From JAADHY01 sp964428935 (lineage in GTDB: Bacteria; Planctomycetota; Planctomycetia; Planctomycetales; Planctomycetaceae), in the NCBI GenBank assembly GCA_964428935.1, contig CAYSAG010000138.1, forward strand, positions 1-12,828: DNA of 12,828 nt, given 5' to 3'. The notes beneath the pieces are model-generated. The model did no database searches. It saw nothing but the letters and a program-made list of their open reading frames with translations, and was not told the origin of the DNA. A program made the position numbers and the translations under genes. Shown here piece after piece: positions 7,937 through 12,828 of the stretch; position 1 is the first letter of the stretch, and every line of letters starts with the position of its first letter.

Positions 7937-8017
7937 GCGTCCGCCTCGGAAGGACGCGGTCCCCCGCGTCCGCCGACCCGCATCCCGAATTCCGAATTCC
8001 GGACCGACGGCGGCCGC
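7937..8017 (-). repeat. Dispersed hairpin repeat, copy A
   Basis: About 81 bp, aligning in reverse complement with 8867-8947. It contains a perfect 8-bp hairpin GGACGCGG (7952-7959) / CCGCGTCC (7964-7971) with a 4-base loop, then a doubled GAATTCC motif (7987-8000), then a CGGCCGC end. Read on the - strand the order is GCGGCCG, GGAATTCGGAATTCGG, hairpin, GACGC, the same as copy B. It lies in the divergent intergenic region. It resembles a REP-like or MITE-like non-coding repeat; that class is inference. Confidence 0.72.
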
Positions 8018-8258
8018 GCAGGAGCCGGGCCCTCCGGCCTCGGACGGACACGATCCGTCGCGTCCGCTTCTGGCCGAGCCCAAAATGACCTTGAGCCCGC
8101 TGCCCAATCCTGCCACACTACGCTCGCCTGGCAACCGCTCCGGCGCGGGTTGTCGCGGCAGGTCTTCTGAGGACAAGGCCATTCCGTCCCGACGCTCTCC
8201 TCTTCGTGTCCTCCTTGCAGTCCGGTTCCCTTCGCGACGCGGAACAGGCGAGCCTTCC

Positions 8259-8816
8259 ATGCGTGTGGCACAAGCAACTTGGTTGGCGTGGGCAGCTCTT
8301 GCGCTGTCCGGCTGCGCGACCCTGCCCACGGCTGGCGTGACCAACCCAATTTTCGTCGCCAGCTCCAACCAGGAGTACGTTTGGGAGCGAACGGTCGACG
8401 CCTTGCACGCGTTCCATTTTCCCATTCGGCGGGAAGACAGGCTGAGCGGCGTCATTGAAACGGGCTACCTGGTCGGGGCCGGGCTGCTGGAGCCGTGGCA
8501 CCACGACTCGGTCGGCCTGGAACAACGGTTGGAAAGCTCGTTCCAGTCGATTCGCCGAAAAGTGCTGGTCAACGTCGTGCCCGTGGAGGGAGGCTACCTG
8601 GTCGGCGTGCAAGCGTTGAAAGAACGGGAGGACGCTCCGGCCGCCATGCCCAACGCTCCGGGAATCGCCTCCTTTTCCGACCGCGTCCGCCTGACGACCG
8701 ACTTCACGGGCCGTTCCGAGCGCCACTTGCCCGCCTCCACTTGGGTGCCGCTCGGACGCGACCCGGCGCTCGAGCAGGCCTTGCTGGTGGCCATTCAGCA
8801 ACGGCTGACGCAGTGA
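8259..8816 (+). CDS. Conserved small lipoprotein of unknown function
   Basis: 185 residues. The N-terminus is a lipoprotein signal: hydrophobic WLAWAALAL followed by the lipobox LSGC with Cys19 as the lipidation site, so the protein is expected to be anchored to a membrane on the extracytoplasmic side. The mature part is compact, with SSNQEYVWERTVDALHAF, GVIETGYLVG, LLEPWHHDSVGLEQRLE, SIRRKVLVNVVPVEGGYLVG and the C-terminal WVPLGRDPALEQALL. To my recollection this resembles a widespread planctomycete family annotated as hypothetical. The strand-helix pattern recalls small alpha/beta lipoprotein domains such as those of BamC or DUF4136, but I cannot assign one. Start ATG 8259 is chosen because it directly precedes the signal; the Shine-Dalgarno is weak (AGG at 8246-8248). 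The frame is open far upstream only as an antisense shadow of the heme gene. The gene is bracketed by two inverted copies of a hairpin repeat and converges on the large propeller gene. Confidence 0.85.
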   Translation: MRVAQATWLAWAALALSGCATLPTAGVTNPIFVASSNQEYVWERTVDALHAFHFPIRREDRLSGVIETGYLVGAGLLEPWHHDSVGLEQRLESSFQSIRRKVLVNVVPVEGGYLVGVQALKEREDAPAAMPNAPGIASFSDRVRLTTDFTGRSERHLPASTWVPLGRDPALEQALLVAIQQRLTQ

Positions 8817-8866
8817 CCGCGCGTCGAACCAGACGTCACGCCGCACTCGGAATGCAACGCTTCGTC

Positions 8867-8947
8867 GCGGCCGGGCTCTGGAGTTCGGAATTCGGCATTG
8901 GGAATTCGCGACGCGGACGCGGCAGGCCGCGTCGCTCGCGCAGACGC
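8867..8947 (+). repeat. Dispersed hairpin repeat, copy B, running into the gap
   Basis: Starts GCGGCCGGG, passes GGAGTTCGGAATTCGG (8879-8894) and a second GGGAATTCG (8900-8908), then a perfect 7-bp hairpin GACGCGG (8916-8922) / CCGCGTC (8927-8933) with loop CAGG, and ends GACGC at the first N. It is colinear with copy A read on the - strand, so the two are inverted around the lipoprotein gene. Its right end is unknown because of the gap. Confidence 0.72.
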
Positions 8948-9047
8948 NNNNNNNNNNNNNNNNNNNNNNNNNNNNNNNNNNNNNNNNNNNNNNNNNNNNN
9001 NNNNNNNNNNNNNNNNNNNNNNNNNNNNNNNNNNNNNNNNNNNNNNN
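8948..9047. other. Assembly gap, 100 N
   Basis: Exactly 100 N, a conventional placeholder length, so the true gap size is unknown. It is flanked by similar sequence: CCGCGTCGCTCGC at 8927-8939 and CCGCGTCGCTTCGC at 9048-9061, which suggests that repeated copies caused the break. A small gene in the gap cannot be excluded. The rest of 8817-9125 holds copy B and no gene; no clear terminator for either convergent gene is visible. Confidence 0.98.
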
Positions 9048-9125
9048 CCGCGTCGCTTCGCCAGGCGGGGGTGAGAGACCTCCTCGCTCCGGTTTGCTGC
9101 CCAACCGCGCTTCGGCGCCGGCGGC

Positions 9126-12100
9126 CTACGGCGTCTTTGCTTTCCGTTGCGGCTCGAAGCAAACCACGCTGCCGTCCTGCAGCGAGACGAACACGCGGTT
9201 GCGAGCCACCGCCAGTCCGTCGAAGACGGGCGGACGCGGCAGTGAGTACTCGGCCAGCTCCTGGCCGTTCTCAGCCGACAACAGCCGCAGCCGGCCGTCG
9301 GTTTGGCCCTCGAATTGCGCCAGCGGGTTGTCGGGCTCCACGACGTCCGGCGGTCCGGCCAGAAGCAGCGTTCGGCCCGCCAGTGCCAGGGCCGTGGGGC
9401 GCACAGGCAGTCGTTTGGACCAGCGCGGACGGGGCTTCTTGCGTCGCTTTCGCCCTTGCTTGTCTTTGGGAACTGGCTTTCTGGCCGCGGCCAGAGCGCG
9501 TGCCGGGTCCCAGTAAGCGGCGAAGACCGTGTAGCCGCGGCCGACTGGCTGGAAGGTGTGCGCCCGGCTGCGGCCCTCGTACGCGACCACGCCGTACGCC
9601 AGCTCGCCGTCGAAGACCAGCAGCTCGGCCGGCGGAGCCGCTCCCAGCACCCAGTGTGTGCGGTTGAACCAACTGTCGTCGCGGAAGCCGGCGGTGGAGT
9701 AAAGGTGCGGCCGGCGAGTTTCGGGACCGAAGACACGCTGTTGCCGCATGTAAACGGCTTGGCCGTCCGAAACCAGAATGTCGGCCAGCACGCCGGGGAC
9801 GGAGCGGGCGTCGCCGCGCGGCTGCTCGCCCGTTTTCGGGTCGGGACTGTAGAGCGTTTTTCGCTGTCGCACCTCGCCGCTGGCGGGGTCGAAAGCGAAC
9901 ACGCGAATGCCGCCGTCGAGGTACGACGAACGACCGGCCGCGGCGTAGGCCACGTCCCCGAGCACCAAAACGCTGCCCGCAACAGGCCACGCCGACTCCA
10001 GCCGACCAAACGCCCCCACCTGCCGCTCGGCCGGCGCCAGCCGACGTCGCCAGACCAACTCGCCGTTGTCGGCACGCACACAGTAAACCCAGCCGTCGGC
10101 TGAGCCGAACAAGGCCAGACGACCCAGCACCGTCGGCGGTGTGTCGACCGGGCCGCCGGCCGTGAAGGACCAAAGCACTCGTCCGGTTCGAGCGTCCAGC
10201 GCGACGACCCGGTGCTGGTCGACGTTCGAGACAAACACGCGGTCGCCCACGACCACCGGCGGACTGACTCGGCCTCCCAGCTCAACCCGCCAGCCTCGCT
10301 TCAGCTTCGACGACACGCTCCCCGCCGTCGCTCCGCTGCGCAGCGGGTCGTGCCGGAACGTGGGCCAGTCCTGTTGCGAGTCGGCCGGGTCGACCGACAG
10401 CAGCGAGGCGGCTCGGGGAAAAGCCGGTCCTCGTTCCAAGACCGTGCGGTCTTCCTGCGGCGTCTTCGACGGAGAGGCTTCCCGCGCCCCACGGCCGTCG
10501 GCGTCTGCTTGGGCCGACGAGGTCGAACTGCTCGGCAACTGCCGGCCGGCCAGAGCACAGTAGCCGTTCAACTTCGTGGCCAGGTAACACTCGCACGGGT
10601 GCGGCGTCAGGTACAGCAAGCCGTTGCAGGGAAAGACCCCCAGCAGGCAGGAACCGCGAGCCCAGTGGTGGAGCCAGTTCCGTCCGTTGCTCAAGTCGAC
10701 GAACTCCACCCCCCGACGCGACGGCAGCAGGTACCGGACCGTGGCTTTTCCTCGGTAGCACCGGTGGTGGTGGCCGACGTTGAAGATTTTTCTCGTCGAA
10801 ATGCGACGTCGGACTTCTCCCGTGTGCAGGTCCAGTCCCAGAACCGCGTAGTCGACGTTCTCCTTGTCGCGAATGTCGTGGCCGGGAAAGTCCACCGGAA
10901 TGTGCTCGTGCACCCACACCAGCCCGTCAATGACAAACACGTCGGGTTGCCAGTTGTGGGCCCAACCGCCGTACTGGTGGGACCACAGCTTTTTTCCGTC
11001 CGAGGCGCGGAAGGCGTGCAACGTTCCCGGCAAAGTGTGCCAGGAGCGTCGTTTTTTCATTTCCGGTTGAGCAAACAGCACGACGCCGTCCTGGTAAACC
11101 AGAACGCACTGGTCGCTCATGCGAATGCTGTACATGACCAGGTGCTCTTGGAACGGCGGACGCGGAACGCGCCACAACTGCCGGCCCGAGCGAAGGTCGA
11201 GGCAGACCAGCGAGTCGTGGTCGACCAGAAAGACACGGTCCTCGCCCACCGTCAGCTCCAGACGCCCGAACGGCTGCGAGGCGTCGTACTTGGCGTGCAG
11301 CCCGGTGTACTGGTCGCGTTTCCACAGCAGGCGTCCGGAGTCCGCGTCGACCACGCGAACGCTTTGCCGAACCGGCGACTTGTCCTGGTCCGACGGTCGG
11401 CGCGTCTGTTCGTAGACGGCCAGCACCAGCAAACCGTCGCGGAAGAGAATCTCGTCGGTGTTCTCGGTCTGCTCGTAGACCCTCCGCACCTGACCCGTCG
11501 CGGCGTCCAGTTCGCTGACCGGCGCGTGGAAACCCAAGGTGACGAAGACGCGGTCGTCCACGGCCACCAGACGCTTGGGCAATTGAGGTGGAGCGTCGAA
11601 GCGGCCCAGCCACTTGGTGTTCCATTGGCGCCAGCCCCAGTCGCGAATGGGCTTTTTCCACAGCAGCACGCCGTTGAAGGCGTCGCGAGCCACCAGGAAC
11701 CACTTGTCCGGCAACTGACCGTTCAACCCCGGCGGCGCTTCGTCGCTAATGTAAAAAACCCGTCCGTTGGCCGAGACGAAGGAACTGGTGCTGGGAACCG
11801 TGTCGTGGTGACGCTGCCAAAGCGGTCCGGCCTGCCACTGCAAGCGTCCGGGTGGCTGGACGAGCCGGTCACGAGCGACCGCGTTGTTGTCCGGCCCGTG
11901 CAGCCAGTGCGTCCACTGGTCCATGCCGTCCGGCCACGGCTTCCGAAAGGTCGAACGAATCGACCCGCGCCGGTTCACCGCCACGGCCACGCCGTTGGGC
12001 GCCAAGACTCGAGCCACTTCCGGGTCTTCGACGTCCCAGCCGTCGGCCGAAACCACGAGCAAGTTGACCAGGTTCTCGGCGTACGGCAGCCGACGTCCGC

Positions 12101-12545
12101 GCAAAAGCCGAATCGACACCGGACCGTACAGTCCGAGCGACTGGACCGTCTGCCGCGCTCGCCGCACGTTTTCCTCGCTCGCGTCCAACCCTTGAACGAC
12201 GTAGCGGTCGTTGAGCCGCAAAGCCGCCGTCAACCGACCGTCCGCACACCCCAAATGAACGACCAAGCCGCCAGCCACGCCAGACCGCTCCACAATTCGC
12301 TCGGCCAGCTCCGTCAGCGGCTGCGGCACGGCGGAAAGACGCTCGCGCCCCGGCGCCGCGCTGGCCGAAACTGCCGGCGCCGCGTTGGCCGAGACGCCTT
12401 TCGGCTGCGGCGTCTGGCCCTTGTCCACCGAAGCCGCTCCGCCGACCGTCAGCACGACCCAGCACAAGGCCGACAAGCAACCGACCGTCGCCACTGCCAG
12501 GCCGCGTCGCGTGTAAACCCCACGGTGTCCGTTGCGCTCAGCCAT
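9126..12545 (-). CDS. Exported methyltransferase-like / double PQQ-like beta-propeller protein
   Basis: 1139 residues. In order: a signal peptide or anchor (hydrophobic LAVATVGCLSALCWVVLTVGGAA, about 16-38), a low-complexity Ala/Ser linker (to ~70), a class I SAM-methyltransferase-like Rossmann domain (about 75-195) with motif I VVHLGCADGRLTAAL (95-109), an acidic strand end GLDASEENV (119-127) and VARVLAPNGVAVAV (177-190), then WPDGMDQWTHWLHGPDNNAVA leading into a first PQQ-like propeller (about 225-665). A Ser/Ala/Asp-rich linker (670-725) precedes a second propeller (about 727-1135) starting DWPTFRHDPLRSGAT, with repeats such as VVALDARTGRVLWSF and VYCVRADNGELVWRRR. A His/Cys-rich stretch (GHHHRC 591-596, HH 626-627, C633, C640, HPCEC 649-653) closes propeller one. 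A very basic loop lies at 1027-1045. Start ATG 12545 has AGGAG (12553-12557) seven bases upstream. Such proteins are often annotated BamB-like or PQQ-binding in planctomycetes; the true cofactor and substrate are unknown, and BamB-type scaffolding is an alternative to dehydrogenase activity. Confidence 0.94.
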   Translation of the reverse strand: MAERNGHRGVYTRRGLAVATVGCLSALCWVVLTVGGAASVDKGQTPQPKGVSANAAPAVSASAAPGRERLSAVPQPLTELAERIVERSGVAGGLVVHLGCADGRLTAALRLNDRYVVQGLDASEENVRRARQTVQSLGLYGPVSIRLLRGRRLPYAENLVNLLVVSADGWDVEDPEVARVLAPNGVAVAVNRRGSIRSTFRKPWPDGMDQWTHWLHGPDNNAVARDRLVQPPGRLQWQAGPLWQRHHDTVPSTSSFVSANGRVFYISDEAPPGLNGQLPDKWFLVARDAFNGVLLWKKPIRDWGWRQWNTKWLGRFDAPPQLPKRLVAVDDRVFVTLGFHAPVSELDAATGQVRRVYEQTENTDEILFRDGLLVLAVYEQTRRPSDQDKSPVRQSVRVVDADSGRLLWKRDQYTGLHAKYDASQPFGRLELTVGEDRVFLVDHDSLVCLDLRSGRQLWRVPRPPFQEHLVMYSIRMSDQCVLVYQDGVVLFAQPEMKKRRSWHTLPGTLHAFRASDGKKLWSHQYGGWAHNWQPDVFVIDGLVWVHEHIPVDFPGHDIRDKENVDYAVLGLDLHTGEVRRRISTRKIFNVGHHHRCYRGKATVRYLLPSRRGVEFVDLSNGRNWLHHWARGSCLLGVFPCNGLLYLTPHPCECYLATKLNGYCALAGRQLPSSSTSSAQADADGRGAREASPSKTPQEDRTVLERGPAFPRAASLLSVDPADSQQDWPTFRHDPLRSGATAGSVSSKLKRGWRVELGGRVSPPVVVGDRVFVSNVDQHRVVALDARTGRVLWSFTAGGPVDTPPTVLGRLALFGSADGWVYCVRADNGELVWRRRLAPAERQVGAFGRLESAWPVAGSVLVLGDVAYAAAGRSSYLDGGIRVFAFDPASGEVRQRKTLYSPDPKTGEQPRGDARSVPGVLADILVSDGQAVYMRQQRVFGPETRRPHLYSTAGFRDDSWFNRTHWVLGAAPPAELLVFDGELAYGVVAYEGRSRAHTFQPVGRGYTVFAAYWDPARALAAARKPVPKDKQGRKRRKKPRPRWSKRLPVRPTALALAGRTLLLAGPPDVVEPDNPLAQFEGQTDGRLRLLSAENGQELAEYSLPRPPVFDGLAVARNRVFVSLQDGSVVCFEPQRKAKTP

Positions 12546-12828
12546 GAACTGTCTCCTCTTCCCTTGCTGTTCGCTTCTCAGGCAGCGCTGCCGAAAGACC
12601 CGGCGCAGCGTCCGTGCTGCCTTGCAGTCTCCGTGCGGCCCCGCCCGCGCTGGTCGAAAAGCGAAGCCTCTTCAACTTTCACACGCCGGTTCCGCTGGAG
12701 CAGACTCAAGCTTAACGCAGCGGGTCTGGGAATTCACCCGTGCTCGTTCCGGGAGGCGGGTTTGGAGCGGCCGGACGTGTCTTGTGAACCCGGCCTCGAA
12801 GCACAAACCGTCAGCGGCCACGACGGAG
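12546..12828. other. Upstream region of the propeller gene, to window edge
   Basis: 283 bp with no credible gene on either strand. It should contain the promoter of the - strand propeller gene. I find no convincing promoter hexamers; a TTGAAG on the - strand near 12668-12673 has no good partner. A 12-bp perfect palindrome sits at 12581-12592. Confidence 0.6.
12581..12592. repeat. 12-bp palindrome upstream of propeller gene
   Basis: GGCAGCGCTGCC is a perfect palindrome 36-47 bases before the start codon at 12545. Related GCAGCG/GCTGCC half-motifs occur nearby (12605-12622). It could be an operator or leader hairpin, or chance in a G+C-rich leader. Confidence 0.4.

Larger units (their letters stand above)
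7677..8258. other. Divergent intergenic region with inverted repeat and dispersed repeat
   Basis: 582 bp between two divergent starts, G+C-rich, with no credible gene. It should hold promoters for both the heme protein (-) and the lipoprotein (+), but I see no convincing -35/-10 pair. It contains the GGCTCGGCGC inverted repeat at 7741-7798, a dispersed hairpin repeat at 7937-8017, and the only GATC I found in the window (8052-8055). The stretch 8056-8258 is C/T-rich on the + strand and otherwise featureless. Confidence 0.7.

Noticed and set aside
8091..8124. TTGAGC ... TACGCT as a promoter for the lipoprotein gene
   Set aside because: The spacing (22 bases) and the weak second hexamer make it no better than chance.
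5718..8258. Long + strand open frame running into the lipoprotein gene
   Set aside because: It is antisense to the heme/HEAT gene, of low-complexity Arg/Val/Gln composition with no recognisable domain; only the part from ATG 8259, with a lipobox, looks real.
8495..9667. Open frames spanning the N gap on either strand
   Set aside because: They are continuous only because N bases contain no stop codon; the flanks belong to the lipoprotein gene, the repeat and the propeller gene.
1..12828. CRISPR arrays, tRNA/rRNA genes, transposases, toxin-antitoxin or defence genes
   Set aside because: No regularly spaced repeats, no tRNA-like cloverleaf or rRNA sequence, and no protein with such motifs was found on either strand.

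Overview
The window looks like a chromosomal segment of a Planctomycetota bacterium, probably Pirellulales-like. The evidence is a set of gene families that are characteristic of this phylum: a PVC-type c-heme/HEAT-repeat 'membrane-bound dehydrogenase', a secreted double PQQ-like propeller protein with a methyltransferase-like N-terminus, a Tat-exported Gfo/Idh/MocA oxidoreductase, and a short-form xylose-isomerase-like protein. G+C is high. A run of exactly 100 N (8948-9047) shows that this is a scaffolded draft assembly or a metagenome bin. The genus cannot be fixed from the sequence.

Layout. At the left edge is a 5'-truncated L-fucose isomerase gene (fucI, + strand), then a 167-bp gap holding a strong hairpin, then a Tat-signal Gfo/Idh/MocA oxidoreductase (+). 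This gene converges on a xylose-isomerase-like gene (- strand), with a textbook bidirectional terminator between them (3072-3124). The isomerase gene lies 118 bp downstream of, and on the same strand as, a 1115-residue exported heme-c/HEAT protein, so the two may be co-transcribed. A 582-bp divergent intergenic region follows, carrying a dispersed hairpin repeat. Next is a small lipoprotein gene (+), then a second, inverted copy of the repeat that runs into the assembly gap. The right third is one 1139-residue exported protein on the - strand. The last 283 bp hold its upstream region.

How the parts may work together. Two genes encode cytoplasmic sugar isomerases (FucI and the xylose-isomerase-like protein). 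Three or four encode exported proteins suited to oxidising or binding carbohydrates outside the cytoplasm (Tat oxidoreductase, heme-c/HEAT protein, PQQ-like propeller, lipoprotein). The theme fits the polysaccharide and deoxysugar utilisation typical of Planctomycetota, but transcription is split among several units and no transporter, kinase, aldolase, sulfatase or fucosidase is visible. A dedicated fucose pathway is therefore an inference.

Most worth a second look: a methyltransferase fold predicted outside the cytoplasm and fused to two propellers; the replacement of a normally conserved metal-ligand Asp by His in the xylose-isomerase-like protein; the inverted pair of ~81-bp hairpin repeats bracketing the lipoprotein gene, one of which broke the assembly; and a near absence of GATC (one site by eye). 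No complete, clearly new multi-gene system such as a defence island or CRISPR array is visible.
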